The notes: generated from the letters alone by a model not told the origin. Counted from the stretch's first letter, positions 1 through 7,337 are shown. The stretch: DNA of 24,570 nucleotides from an uncultured Collinsella sp. (GCA_937997605.1 CALLFD010000022.1:1-24570), one strand, 5' to 3'. Translations and numbers: made by a program.

Positions 1-2
1 AG

Positions 3-398
3 CCGACCGCCGCTGCCGCCGACAGCAAGCCTGTCGCCGATCAGCCCGAGCCCGCCGCCGACGCATCCGCTAAGAAGGACGTCGACGGCCTGAAGGTCCT
101 CGTCCTGTGCGCCGGCGCCGGCACCTCTGCCATGCTTGCCAATGCCATCAAGGAAGGTGCTGCGCAGACCGGAGAGAACATCGCTTCCTCCGCAGGCGCC
201 TATGGTCAGCACACTGCCATCATGGATCAGTACGACGTCATCGTGCTCGCCCCGCAGGTTCGTAGCTACTACAACGACATGAAGGCCGACACCGATCGTC
301 TGGGCATTAAGCTGCTCGCCCCGCGCGGCAAGGAATATATCGACCTTACCCGCGACCCCACTGGCGCCATCAAGTGGCTCCGCGAGAACCTCGACTAG
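3..398 (+). CDS. lacE: PTS lactose/cellobiose-family IIB domain, C-terminal end of a probable IICB (partial)
   Basis: The frame is open at the left edge, so the start lies outside. About 29 visible residues rich in Ala, Pro and Asp form a linker, followed by a IIB domain that begins LKVLVLCAGAGTSAML. The Cys codon at 108-110 sits in the P-loop-like position that is phosphorylated in the lactose/cellobiose IIB family. The domain is about 100 residues, the usual length. The flexible linker suggests a C-terminal IIB fused to an upstream IIC, as in LacE; a free-standing IIB would not need it. The next gene is lacG, 75 bp downstream on the same strand, which supports a lactose/galactoside PTS that delivers 6-phospho-galactosides. 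The lacE symbol rests on that context. A cellobiose-type IIB cannot be excluded from the domain alone. Confidence 0.8.
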   Translation, partial: PTAAAADSKPVADQPEPAADASAKKDVDGLKVLVLCAGAGTSAMLANAIKEGAAQTGENIASSAGAYGQHTAIMDQYDVIVLAPQVRSYYNDMKADTDRLGIKLLAPRGKEYIDLTRDPTGAIKWLRENLD

Positions 399-412
399 TT
401 CCTCCCTCTGTT

Positions 413-439
413 GGTGCCCGGATCCCCAGTTCGGGCACC
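413..439 (+). other. Intergenic hairpin between PTS gene and lacG
   Basis: GGTGCCCG (413-420) pairs with CGGGCACC (432-439) around an 11-nt loop. No clean T-run follows, so it may be an mRNA processing or stability hairpin or a weak attenuator within the PTS-lacG transcript. It is not a clear terminator. Confidence 0.5.
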
Positions 440-473
440 TCTCCCTATTCGTATCCCACAGAAAGGATGACTC

Positions 474-1895
474 ATGACCAACCCCATGCAGTTCCCCGAC
501 GGCTTTGTGTTTGGCGGCGCCACCGCTGCTTACCAGGTTGAGGGCGAGACCCGTACACACGGCAAGGGCAAAGTGCCCTGGGACGATTTCCTGGCTGCTC
601 AGGGCCGTTTCTCCCCCGACCCCGCAAGCGATTTCTACAACAAGTACCCGGTCGATATCGACCTGTGCCAGCGCTTCGGCATCAACGGCATTCGTGTCTC
701 CATCGCTTGGAGCCGTATCTTCCCCAGCGGCACTGGTGAGATTAACCCCGAGGGTGTTGCCTTCTATCACGAGCTCTTTGCCACCTGCAATAAAGCCGGC
801 GTTATCCCCTATGTCACGCTCGATCACTTTGATACGCCCGAGGCCTTTTACCAGAACGGCGGCGAGGGCTTCCTGACGCGCACGACGATCGACGCCTTTG
901 TCGAGTACGCCAAGTTCTGCTTTGCCGAGTTCACCGAGGTCAAGCACTGGTTTACCTTTAACGAGATCCCCGCGACCGCCGAGGGCAGCTTTATCGTCGG
1001 AAACTGGCCGCACGGCGAGAAGTATCGCCTGGATAAGGCCTTCCAGCTCATGCACAACATGATGGTGGCCCATGCCAAGGCCGTCGTCGCCTTCCACGAG
1101 GGCGGCTTTGAGGGCGAGATCGGCATTGTCCAGAACCTGGAGCCCAAGTATCCCCTCGACCCCAACAACGCCGCCGACTGCGAGGCAGCTCGCATGGCCG
1201 ACGTCATCAACAACCGCTGGGTACTCGACGCCACCTTCCGCGGCCACTATGCAGCCGACACCATGGAGGCTGCGACCAAGCTGGCCCATATCGCCGGCGG
1301 CGAACTCGACGTCCGCGACGAGGACATCGCCGCGCTGACCGCCGCGCTCCCCTACAACGATTGCCTGGGCGTCAACACCTACAAGTGCCAGTTCCTGCGT
1401 GCCGCTGAGGGCGAAAACGACATCAACCACAATGGCACCGGCGACAAGGGCTCCTCGCGCTGGTTCCTCAAGGGCGTGGGCGAGTCATGCGTGCGCGAAG
1501 GCGTACCCACCACCGATTGGGACTGGATTATCTATCCCGAGGGCCTCTACGACCTGCTGCTCCGCATTAAGAACGATTACCCCAACTACAAGAAGATCTA
1601 CATCACCGAGAACGGCATGGGCTATAAGGACGACTTCGAGGATGGCTTTATCGATGACGCCCCTCGTATCGACTACATGCGTCAGCATCTCGCGTGGATC
1701 CTCAAGGCAATCGACGGCGGCGTAAACGTCGACGGTTACTTTGTGTGGTCGCTGCAGGACCAGTTCTCCTGGACCAACGGCTATAACAAGCGCTATGGCC
1801 TGTTCTACATCGACTTTGAGACCCAGAAGCGCTATCCCAAGGCGAGCGCGTACTGGTATAAGAACGTCGCGGAGACCGGTCTGCTTATGGCCTAA
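474..1895 (+). CDS. lacG: 6-phospho-beta-galactosidase (GH1)
   Basis: A 473-residue glycoside hydrolase family 1 enzyme that cleaves PTS-imported lactose 6-phosphate to galactose 6-phosphate and glucose in the cytoplasm. The acid/base Glu is in TFNE (E164) and the nucleophile Glu in ITENG (E379). The segment SWTNGYNKRYG places S432, K439 and Y441 where LacG of Lactococcus has its phosphate-binding S428, K435 and Y437, a constant +4 offset. This marks a phospho-glycosidase. The HFDTPE motif and near-identical stretches such as DWDWIIYPEGLYD favour phospho-beta-galactosidase over phospho-beta-glucosidase. The ATG follows AGAAAGGATGA at good spacing. It lies downstream of the lactose-family PTS gene, probably in one operon, and ends at a strong terminator. 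Confidence 0.92.
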   Translation: MTNPMQFPDGFVFGGATAAYQVEGETRTHGKGKVPWDDFLAAQGRFSPDPASDFYNKYPVDIDLCQRFGINGIRVSIAWSRIFPSGTGEINPEGVAFYHELFATCNKAGVIPYVTLDHFDTPEAFYQNGGEGFLTRTTIDAFVEYAKFCFAEFTEVKHWFTFNEIPATAEGSFIVGNWPHGEKYRLDKAFQLMHNMMVAHAKAVVAFHEGGFEGEIGIVQNLEPKYPLDPNNAADCEAARMADVINNRWVLDATFRGHYAADTMEAATKLAHIAGGELDVRDEDIAALTAALPYNDCLGVNTYKCQFLRAAEGENDINHNGTGDKGSSRWFLKGVGESCVREGVPTTDWDWIIYPEGLYDLLLRIKNDYPNYKKIYITENGMGYKDDFEDGFIDDAPRIDYMRQHLAWILKAIDGGVNVDGYFVWSLQDQFSWTNGYNKRYGLFYIDFETQKRYPKASAYWYKNVAETGLLMA

Positions 1896-1916
1896 CTTTT
1901 GCCGCATACCCCCTGT

Positions 1917-1964
1917 CGGCCGCATGTGAGTCCCTCCACGGGATCGCATGCGGCCGATTTTTTT
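1917..1964 (+). terminator. Rho-independent terminator of lacG
   Basis: CGGCCGCATG (1917-1926) pairs perfectly with CATGCGGCCG (1947-1956), followed by A and seven T's (1958-1964). It closes the lacG transcript. Confidence 0.9.
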
Positions 1965-1987
1965 GGCTCGGCCCGAGCAGGCCGTTT

Positions 1988-2124
1988 GTCTCGATCTGTA
2001 ACATCTAGCAGGGATTTTCAATCCTAACTGTTATAGATTTAGACGAACAGAACGACCGATCAGAAATATCTCAATCTGTAACACGTAGCCCACTTTCGAC
2101 CGTCTACCTGTTACAGATCAAGAC
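1988..2124. repeat. Four alternating copies of a 21-nt motif (two tandem hairpin units)
   Basis: A motif with core ATCTGTAACA and flanks GTCT / TAG occurs at 1988-2008 (+), 2024-2044 (-, core ATCTATAACA), 2068-2088 (+) and 2104-2124 (-). The spacers are 15, 23 and 15 nt. Each +/- pair can fold into a long stem with a 15-nt loop. The repeats sit between the lacG terminator and the fic promoter, in sequence clearly richer in A/T than the flanking sugar genes. Function unknown: operator cluster, small RNA or REP-like element. Confidence 0.75.
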
Positions 2125-2178
2125 AATAAGATAGTCAAATCCGAACTTTCCAAGCAGTTATGAACCATGGTTTCTAGT

Positions 2179-2253
2179 TTTCGGTATCACGAACATACTT
2201 TCGGTATCATTTAATGATATTATGATATCGAAAGTATGTTCGTGATACCGAAA
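2179..2253. promoter_or_regulatory. 75-bp near-perfect palindrome over the fic start region
   Basis: Two 32-nt arms (2179-2210 and 2222-2253) are reverse complements with one mismatch at 2228, around an 11-nt AT-rich centre. Each arm contains two TTCGGTATCA-like modules about 20 nt apart; three modules match exactly and one has the mismatch. The right arm ends in the fic ribosome binding site (AAGGAG at 2252-2257). It could be an operator for autoregulation by the C-terminal winged-helix region of the Fic protein. If transcribed, it would also form an RNA hairpin reaching the Shine-Dalgarno sequence. Confidence 0.8.
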
Positions 2254-2261
2254 GGAGCCGC

Positions 2262-3494
2262 ATGCGCCAGTTCGATTACACCACAGTCCCAGCGGAACTC
2301 GAAGCAACTCCAATCACCAACCTCCTCCTCTCGATACGCGAGCATAAAGGCCGTCAGCTTGCTCTGAGTCAAGTCAAACCCGAGCTTCTATCGTCCCTAA
2401 TGGAGGAGGCTAAGATCCAAAGCACCCGATCCTCCAACGGACTTGAAGGAATTGTTACCACCCAAAAAAGACTCAAAGCGATCATGGCGTATTCCGCCAA
2501 GCCAAGCTCCCGCGCAGAGGAAGAAATCGCTGGATACCGAGATGTGTTGTCGCTTATTCACGAGCAACACGATTCCATTCCCGTAACGCCATCGGTCATT
2601 CTGCAGTTGCATCGTGACCTCATGGCGCACACGGCAATCTCGTATGGAGGCCATTGGAAAGATGGCGATAACGAAATCGTCTCCATTGACGATCAAGGTA
2701 ATCGATTTGTGCGCTTTAGGCCCCCTTCGGCTCTAGCAACCCCGGGACTTATTAAAGAAGCCTGCCAGTCCCTCAACGATGCTTTATCTCGCCAAGTTTG
2801 CGATCCCCTCCTTATATCGCTCCGCTTTATCTTCGATTTTGTCAGCATTCATCCCTTCAACGATGGCAATGGCAGGATGAGCCGGCTCCTTACAACGCTG
2901 CTGCTCGAAAAGACTGGATACGACGTTGCGCGTTACATCAGCATCGAACGACTTATTGAAGACAACAAAGCGCTTTACTACAACGCCCTCGCTGCAAGCT
3001 CCACTGGATGGAATGAAAATCAAAACACCGAAGTACCCTTTATCCGTTTCATGCTCGGAACAACCCTGGCCGCCTACCGACAGCTCGAGCAGCGTACCTT
3101 AATTGAATCAAGCACTCGTCCCATGTCGAAGCAAGCGCGCATCGCTGTTCTATTTCAACAGAGACCCGGCGTCATTAAGAAATCCGACATCCGGTCCAAC
3201 TACCCCGATATCAGCGAGGTAACCGTTAAACGAACCCTCGGTCAGCTTGTTAGTTGCAGCGCAATCGAAAAAACAGGAGCGGGTCGTTCGACGGGCTACA
3301 TACTCAAAGACGTCCATGCTCTAGAACTATTCTTGCAATCCACATTACCCGATAGCGAGGCCGCAATAGCAAAAGAGGCTCCAAAGGATAAGCTCCTTGA
3401 ACGTGTAAACCACGCCGAGGATGAAAGCAGAGAGGGGCTCTATGAAGACTACGATTCATTCTCAAGGGACATAAAGACGAAATACGGAGTCTAG
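2262..3494 (+). CDS. Fic-family protein with C-terminal winged-helix region
   Basis: A 410-residue protein with the complete Fic active-site motif HPFNDGNGRMSR (residues 197-208), including the catalytic His, the Asp/Asn pair and both Arg. This predicts AMPylation or a related NMP-transfer or phosphotransfer activity. An inhibitory-helix motif of type (S/T)xxxE(G/N) occurs before the Fic core as SNGLEG (58-63), so it belongs to the group with an N-terminal self-inhibitory helix. The C-terminal third (about residues 280-350) looks like a winged helix-turn-helix. The ATG is 4 nt after AAGGAG. The gene is single, of lower GC than its neighbours, and flanked by repeats, suggesting horizontal acquisition. 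No separate antitoxin gene is seen, as expected when the inhibitory helix is built in. Target unknown. Confidence 0.9.
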   Translation: MRQFDYTTVPAELEATPITNLLLSIREHKGRQLALSQVKPELLSSLMEEAKIQSTRSSNGLEGIVTTQKRLKAIMAYSAKPSSRAEEEIAGYRDVLSLIHEQHDSIPVTPSVILQLHRDLMAHTAISYGGHWKDGDNEIVSIDDQGNRFVRFRPPSALATPGLIKEACQSLNDALSRQVCDPLLISLRFIFDFVSIHPFNDGNGRMSRLLTTLLLEKTGYDVARYISIERLIEDNKALYYNALAASSTGWNENQNTEVPFIRFMLGTTLAAYRQLEQRTLIESSTRPMSKQARIAVLFQQRPGVIKKSDIRSNYPDISEVTVKRTLGQLVSCSAIEKTGAGRSTGYILKDVHALELFLQSTLPDSEAAIAKEAPKDKLLERVNHAEDESREGLYEDYDSFSRDIKTKYGV

Positions 3495-3559
3495 TCATAT
3501 CCCAGAATAGCCTCATCCTTGTTGCCCAAAGTTATTTACGCGTCATTGTGAAGCGATAA

Positions 3560-3577
3560 CCCCTGCGCCGGCAGGGG
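3560..3577. terminator. Hairpin between convergent fic and DeoR genes
   Basis: CCCCTGC (3560-3566) pairs with GCAGGGG (3571-3577) around a GCCG loop, between convergent genes. Neither strand has a good T-run, so this is only a candidate bidirectional terminator. Confidence 0.45.
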
Positions 3578-3601
3578 CAGAAGTATCGTCTGCTGCGCTA
3601 G

Positions 3602-4366
3602 TTAGCAGATGACCTGCGTGTGCTCCTCGATGGCGACACGATCCTCGGCGGCGATACTCGGCTCGCACACCACGGCGTCCAGGCTGTCCAAGCGACAGAA
3701 GGTGTAGAAGTCGCGCTTGCCAATCTTGCTGGAATCGGCAATCAGATAGCGCGAGTCGGCCTTGCTAAAGGCGAGCTGCTGGATACGACCCTCATCCATA
3801 TTGGACGTAGACACGTCGCCATCCAGAATGCCGTTGGCGCCGATAAACGCTGCATCGATGCCCAGCGCACGCAGGGTATCCTCGGCCGTTGGTCCCACAA
3901 AAGCGGCGGTGCGGCGACGGTACATACCGCCCACGAGGCACAGTTCGCAGTCTTCGCGCGCCTCGAGCAGGTTAAACACCGAAAGCGAATTGGTCACAAT
4001 GCGCAGGCGAAACGCCGGCAGCATCGAGGCCATCTGCTCAACCGTGGTGCCCGTGCCCAAAAAGATGGTCGAGCCTTCCTCGATAAGCTCCACAGAACGG
4101 CGCGCAATCTGCAACTTTTCCTCGGCATGCTTCGTGCGCTTTTCGCTGTGCGAATACTCATGGCGCAGCATAGCGTGTGGACGGCCCTGCGCACTGCGGG
4201 CTCCGCCGTGCACGCGCTCGATCTCGCCCAGGCTCGCAAGCTCCTCAAGGTCACGGCGGATCGTCATATCCGAGACGCCTAACGCATCCGAAATCTCCTT
4301 GACCGAGACCGTTCCCTGTTCCTCGAGCAGCTGCCGAACCTTATCCTGTCGCTCCGCTTTAATCAC
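3602..4366 (-). CDS. DeoR-family transcriptional regulator (LacR-like)
   Basis: A repressor of about 254 residues. The N-terminal winged helix carries SVKEISDALGVSDMTIRRDL, typical of the DeoR family, and VHGGA follows it. The C-terminal sugar-phosphate sensor domain has GTGTT, TNSL, LVGG and DSSKIGKRDFYTF. I chose the GTG at 4366 because it follows GAGG at good spacing and gives the usual DeoR start with ER(Q)xKVRQLLEEQG. A GTG at 4393 would add nine residues. It lies between lacG/fic and galM, so tagatose 6-phosphate- or galactose-linked control of the lac/gal genes is the natural guess, as for LacR. The sequence does not prove the targets. Confidence 0.85.
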   Translation of the reverse strand: MIKAERQDKVRQLLEEQGTVSVKEISDALGVSDMTIRRDLEELASLGEIERVHGGARSAQGRPHAMLRHEYSHSEKRTKHAEEKLQIARRSVELIEEGSTIFLGTGTTVEQMASMLPAFRLRIVTNSLSVFNLLEAREDCELCLVGGMYRRRTAAFVGPTAEDTLRALGIDAAFIGANGILDGDVSTSNMDEGRIQQLAFSKADSRYLIADSSKIGKRDFYTFCRLDSLDAVVCEPSIAAEDRVAIEEHTQVIC

Positions 4367-4488
4367 GATGAGTCCTCGCTGTTCCACGCTCACGTCAATT
4401 CAAACAATAACGAACAAATTGTATCAGACTCGCGCGCGTCAGAAATGAACGCCCGCACAGCTCCAATCATCACTTTTTTGAGAAAAAT

Positions 4489-4508
4489 ACCCCCTGCTTT
4501 AGTGGGGT
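4489..4508. other. Small hairpin in the DeoR-galM divergent intergenic region
   Basis: ACCCC (4489-4493) pairs with GGGGT (4504-4508). Read on the minus strand it is followed by ATTTTT, like a terminator facing away from galM. No minus-strand gene ends here, so its role is unclear. Confidence 0.35.
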
Positions 4509-4571
4509 GTAGTGATAATCCCGCCTGTTCGCGCTACAGTTTGTCGGAAATACCTCGATGTTAGGAACCAA

Positions 4572-5624
4572 ATGATCACTTCCGAGCTTTTCGGCACCGC
4601 GCCGTGCGGTACCCCCGTTCATCGTTACACCCTCAACGGGCCCGAGATCTGCGTTCGCATTATGGACTATGGCGCCACCGTGTTGGGCATCGACGTGCCC
4701 GACATCCCCGGCAACGTGCGCGATGTGGTGCTGGGCTTCGATAGGCTCGAGGATTACTTTGACAACCCCGCCTGCTTTGGCGCGACCATCGGACCTGTGG
4801 CCAACCGCACTGCAGGTGCCACGATCACCATCGCCGGCACGGACTGGCATATGCCCGCCAACGAGGGCACCAACAACCTGCACAGCGATCTTGAACATGG
4901 TCTGCACAAGCGCGTATGGAACGTTGAGCTCGACGAGGTCCACAATGCCGTGCGCATGACCACCTCGCTTGAGAACGGTGAGCTGGGCCTTCCCGGCAAC
5001 CGCACCTTTACGGCCGTGTTTACCGTGACGCGCACCGGCTGCTTCCGTATCGAATATGGCTGTGAGAGCGACCGCGCCACGTACGTGTCCATGACCAACC
5101 ACACGTACTTTAACCTTGCCGGTCACAACGCCGGCATGGACTGTGAGCACTTCTTTGTTGCTAACGCTGCCCACTACCTGCCCATCAACGAGCAGAACAT
5201 CCCCACCGGCGAGATTGCTCCGGTCGAGGGCACGCCGTTTGACTTCCGTGAGCTGCGCCCCGTCGCGCCTGGCATGGAGGCCGACGATCCACAGATTAAG
5301 CAGGCACGCGGCTACGACCACTGCCTGTGCATCGATGACTATCAGTACGGTCGCACCCTGCGCCGCGCCCTGCATGTCGAGGAGATGTGGACCGGTCGCG
5401 AGCTGGACTACTACACCACCGCACCGGGCGTGCAGCTCTACACCGGCAACTGGCTGGGCGACGAGCACGCCAAGGACGATGCCAACTATGGCTGGGGCGC
5501 CGGCTTTGCCCTCGAGGCAGAGATGTACCCCGACACGCCGCACCAGCCGCTGTTCCCGCAGGGCATCGTGGGCCCGGGTCACCCCTACAGCAATGTGATC
5601 GAATACCACTTTATGAGGCACTAA
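4572..5624 (+). CDS. galM: Aldose 1-epimerase (galactose mutarotase)
   Basis: A 350-residue cytosolic mutarotase interconverting alpha and beta anomers of galactose or glucose. Conserved GalM features are NRTAGATITIAG, the catalytic His in SMTNHTYFNLAG (H177), the substrate-binding Asp in RGYDHC (D249), and the catalytic Glu in GFALEAEMYPD (E315). Length is normal. The ATG at 4572 follows TTAGGAACC. An upstream in-frame ATG at 4512 would add 20 residues unlike the family, so I rejected it. The gene stands alone on the plus strand, divergent from the DeoR-family regulator and closed by its own terminator. Free beta-galactose from galactoside hydrolysis is the likely substrate. Confidence 0.92.
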   Translation: MITSELFGTAPCGTPVHRYTLNGPEICVRIMDYGATVLGIDVPDIPGNVRDVVLGFDRLEDYFDNPACFGATIGPVANRTAGATITIAGTDWHMPANEGTNNLHSDLEHGLHKRVWNVELDEVHNAVRMTTSLENGELGLPGNRTFTAVFTVTRTGCFRIEYGCESDRATYVSMTNHTYFNLAGHNAGMDCEHFFVANAAHYLPINEQNIPTGEIAPVEGTPFDFRELRPVAPGMEADDPQIKQARGYDHCLCIDDYQYGRTLRRALHVEEMWTGRELDYYTTAPGVQLYTGNWLGDEHAKDDANYGWGAGFALEAEMYPDTPHQPLFPQGIVGPGHPYSNVIEYHFMRH

Positions 5625-5651
5625 GCCCACAACGTGACATACCGTACAGCA

Positions 5652-5684
5652 ACGCCCGCCGGCACACCGCCGACGGGCGTTTTG
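5652..5684 (+). terminator. Terminator of galM
   Basis: ACGCCCG (5652-5658) pairs with CGGGCGT (5674-5680), with extra pairing inside and a short T-run at 5680-5683. Confidence 0.8.
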
Positions 5685-5690
5685 CTGCCT

Positions 5691-5870
5691 AGTCATTGGG
5701 GACGTTCTTAAATGACTAGTCGTTGGGGACAGTCTTTAACGTTTGGCGAGAAGGAGTGTCCCAATCTGCCGACACTTGGGGACGTTCCTAAAAGGCCGGC
5801 ACATAAGGAACGTCCCCAAGTGCCAAGGGTGTCCCGTTTGACTAGTCATTTAAGAACGTCCCCAATGACT
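5691..5870. mobile_element. Nested palindromic MITE/REP-like element with 31-bp terminal inverted repeats
   Basis: The outer arms 5691-5721 and 5840-5870 are perfect 31-bp inverted repeats. Inside lies a second perfect pair of 17 bp (5773-5789 and 5806-5822), plus weaker copies at 5724-5738 and 5750-5765. The core TTGGGGACGTTCTT or a variant recurs about seven times in both directions, so the RNA or single strand could fold like a cloverleaf. No ORF fits inside and no clear target duplication is visible. The right arm overlaps the end of the orphan IIB gene. The shape resembles elements mobilised in trans by REP-associated tyrosine transposases; that link is an inference. Confidence 0.8.
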
Positions 5871-6340
5871 CGTTGGATGGGGTCGGGATTGGAGCTGGGG
5901 AGATAGCGGATTTCTAGTTCTATGCCGAGCTTTTGCAGCTCTTTGAGGGCAGCGATGTCCGCATCGTCTATGGCGACCGCAGGCGTTACAGAGCGTTTGC
6001 CCTCCCCTGTCTGCATATGGCCAATGCTGATCTTGGTTATTGGCACACCACCCTTAACCAGCGCGAGCGCATCTGCGGGTGAGGCCACCATGACCAGAAT
6101 CCATTGACGCGGCGTTGCGGTATGAATGATGTCGATGGTCCTTTGCACCGAGAAAAACCGTGTCCAAACGCCTTCTGGCGCCGCCACCCTCATGGGTGCC
6201 CATTGGCGCGAATCTGCCGCGATCTCATCGTTGACGATTAGGACAAGGTTGGAACCCACGGCTTCGTTCCACAGCTCAACGTCTTGTCCGTAAATGAAAC
6301 GGTCGTCGATACGTGTGAGAAGGATCTTGGGTTGAGCCAT
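5846..6340 (-). CDS. Orphan mannose-family PTS IIB paralogue lacking the active-site His
   Basis: A 164-residue PTS IIB of the mannose/sorbose/N-acetylgalactosamine type. It aligns from its first residue with the complete IIB at 15643-16125 (LLTRIDxR, RFFSxQ(R/K)TID, LVKGGVPI, LELEIR-like end). In normal IIB the His of RLVHGQV is phosphorylated. Here the motif reads RFIYGQD, with Tyr at residue 17 (codon at 6290-6292), so it cannot take phosphate in the usual way. No IIA, IIC or IID gene is adjacent. The last seven residues and the TGA lie within the palindromic element, so the native end has probably been replaced. The start at 6340 is chosen by alignment to the paralogue; an upstream ATG at 6367 is possible, and no strong ribosome binding site precedes either. 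It may be a decaying relic or a regulatory decoy. Confidence 0.85.
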   Translation of the reverse strand: MAQPKILLTRIDDRFIYGQDVELWNEAVGSNLVLIVNDEIAADSRQWAPMRVAAPEGVWTRFFSVQRTIDIIHTATPRQWILVMVASPADALALVKGGVPITKISIGHMQTGEGKRSVTPAVAIDDADIAALKELQKLGIELEIRYLPSSNPDPIQRVIGDVLK

Positions 6341-6479
6341 GGCTGCCCCATTCTGTTTGAGACCCATACGAGCGGGACGTCGACCACCAACTCAACAGCT
6401 GGTCAAGCGCCAGATGGACGCCGCAGACATCACGCCACTAATATTAGTGCATTTAAAGTGAGAAAAGCCGTCAGAACCC

Positions 6480-6508
6480 TTGCGCGGATGTGCGATGTCC
6501 CGTATCAT
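6480..6508 (+). promoter_or_regulatory. Promoter of tRNA-Thr
   Basis: -35 TTGCGC (6480-6485) and -10 TATCAT (6503-6508) are separated by 17 bp, about 40 bp before the tRNA. Confidence 0.65.
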
Positions 6509-6547
6509 AGACAGCCGTTGACGCCTCAGTTGCGCCATCACATGGCC

Positions 6548-6623
6548 GCCAGCGTAGCTCAGTTGGTAGAGCACCGCTCTCGTAAAGCGGGGGTCACCGG
6601 TTCGAGCCCGGTCGCTGGCTCCA
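6548..6623 (+). tRNA. tRNA-Thr (anticodon CGT)
   Basis: A complete 76-nt cloverleaf. The acceptor arm GCCAGCG pairs with CGCTGGC. The D-arm is GCTCAGTTGGTAGAGC, the anticodon stem is CCGCT/AGCGG with loop CTCGTAA (CGT at 6581-6583), and the T-arm is ACCGG TTCGAGC CCGGT. The CCA end is encoded (6621-6623). The anticodon reads ACG threonine codons. Confidence 0.96.
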
Positions 6624-6634
6624 TTGCACAAGAT

Positions 6635-6657
6635 AGCCGCCTTCGGGCGGCTTTTTT
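6635..6657 (+). terminator. Terminator of tRNA-Thr
   Basis: AGCCGCC (6635-6641), TTCG tetraloop, GGCGGCT (6646-6652), then six T's (6652-6657). Confidence 0.92.
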
Positions 6658-6723
6658 GTTGTCGATTTCGGGCGCGCATCCGCCAATCCAAGCACAACGC
6701 CGCCGGAGACTCCCCTACTCAAC

Positions 6724-6771
6724 AAAAGCCCCGCCAACCGCAATCCCCAAAGGAACCGCGTTCAGCGGGGC
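6724..6771 (-). terminator. Probable terminator of the epimerase-kinase-YhcH operon
   Basis: GCCCCGC and GCGGGGC (6728-6734 and 6765-6771) pair around a 30-nt loop. On the minus strand they are followed by TTTTGTTG. It lies 60 bp past the YhcH/NanQ-type stop codon. Confidence 0.6.
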
Positions 6772-6831
6772 CCAAGCGAGCTCCCCCAAGGGATAACGCT
6801 CGCAACACGAACAGCTCAGCCGAGCAGCGCG

Positions 6832-7305
6832 CTACTCCTCCCAGTAAGCATCTGCAAGCAGCTTAAAGCAAATCTTCTTGACCGGCTGCGCGCCATCGCC
6901 CGGGAACTCGAGCGTGGGCATGTGAGGCTCGCCGGCAACAAACAGCGCAAACTTGTCGTCAGCAAGATCGCCGGCGATCGAGGCGTCGGAATCGACCAAA
7001 TCGTAGTCGTCCCTCTCGTCAAACTCCTGAACCAGCGTCAGGCTGCCCGTGGCAACCTTAAAGGCCTCGCGACCCTCGACGTCCATCTGCAGGTCGTGAT
7101 AGCGCTGATGCGTCTCATAGTGAGCCTCGGCTTCGGGACGCGTCGTGGGAGCCATGACGTTCGCAAAGACCTTGTCGCCCAGAATCGGATGGCTGCCGAT
7201 CTCGAGCTTCGCCGGATCGTTCTCCTCGAGCCAGTCGATCAGCACGTCGAGGCCCTTGAGCATTCCACGGTACTCCTCGATATCGCCCAATGCACCGTAA
7301 ATCAT
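6832..7305 (-). CDS. YhcH/YjgK/YiaL-family protein (NanQ-type sugar anomerase)
   Basis: A 157-residue cupin-like protein of the YhcH/YjgK/YiaL (DUF386) family. The metal-site block HYETHQRYHDLQ contains E64, H66, H70, D71 and Q73, and VAGEPHMP near residues 123-130 carries the fourth ligand His (H128). E. coli NanQ of this family is an N-acetylneuraminate anomerase; other members occur with varied sugar operons. GAGAGGGG precedes the ATG. It is the last gene of a minus-strand cluster with a lacX-like epimerase and a tagatose 6-phosphate kinase-like gene, so it probably speeds anomer interconversion of an amino sugar or sialic acid. The exact substrate is not readable from sequence. Confidence 0.88.
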   Translation of the reverse strand: MIYGALGDIEEYRGMLKGLDVLIDWLEENDPAKLEIGSHPILGDKVFANVMAPTTRPEAEAHYETHQRYHDLQMDVEGREAFKVATGSLTLVQEFDERDDYDLVDSDASIAGDLADDKFALFVAGEPHMPTLEFPGDGAQPVKKICFKLLADAYWEE

Positions 7306-7337
7306 CTAAATCCCCTCTCGGATCGTTTCTTTGGCGG

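Noticed and set aside
1988..2124. Possible CRISPR array
   Set aside because: Repeats alternate in orientation, spacers are only 15-23 nt, and no cas genes are present.
4512..4571. Upstream in-frame ATG for galM
   Set aside because: The extra 20 residues do not look like GalM, and the downstream ATG has a ribosome binding site.
5712..5906. Small plus-strand ORF inside the palindromic element
   Set aside because: It is made only of repeat arms and has no ribosome binding site or family likeness.
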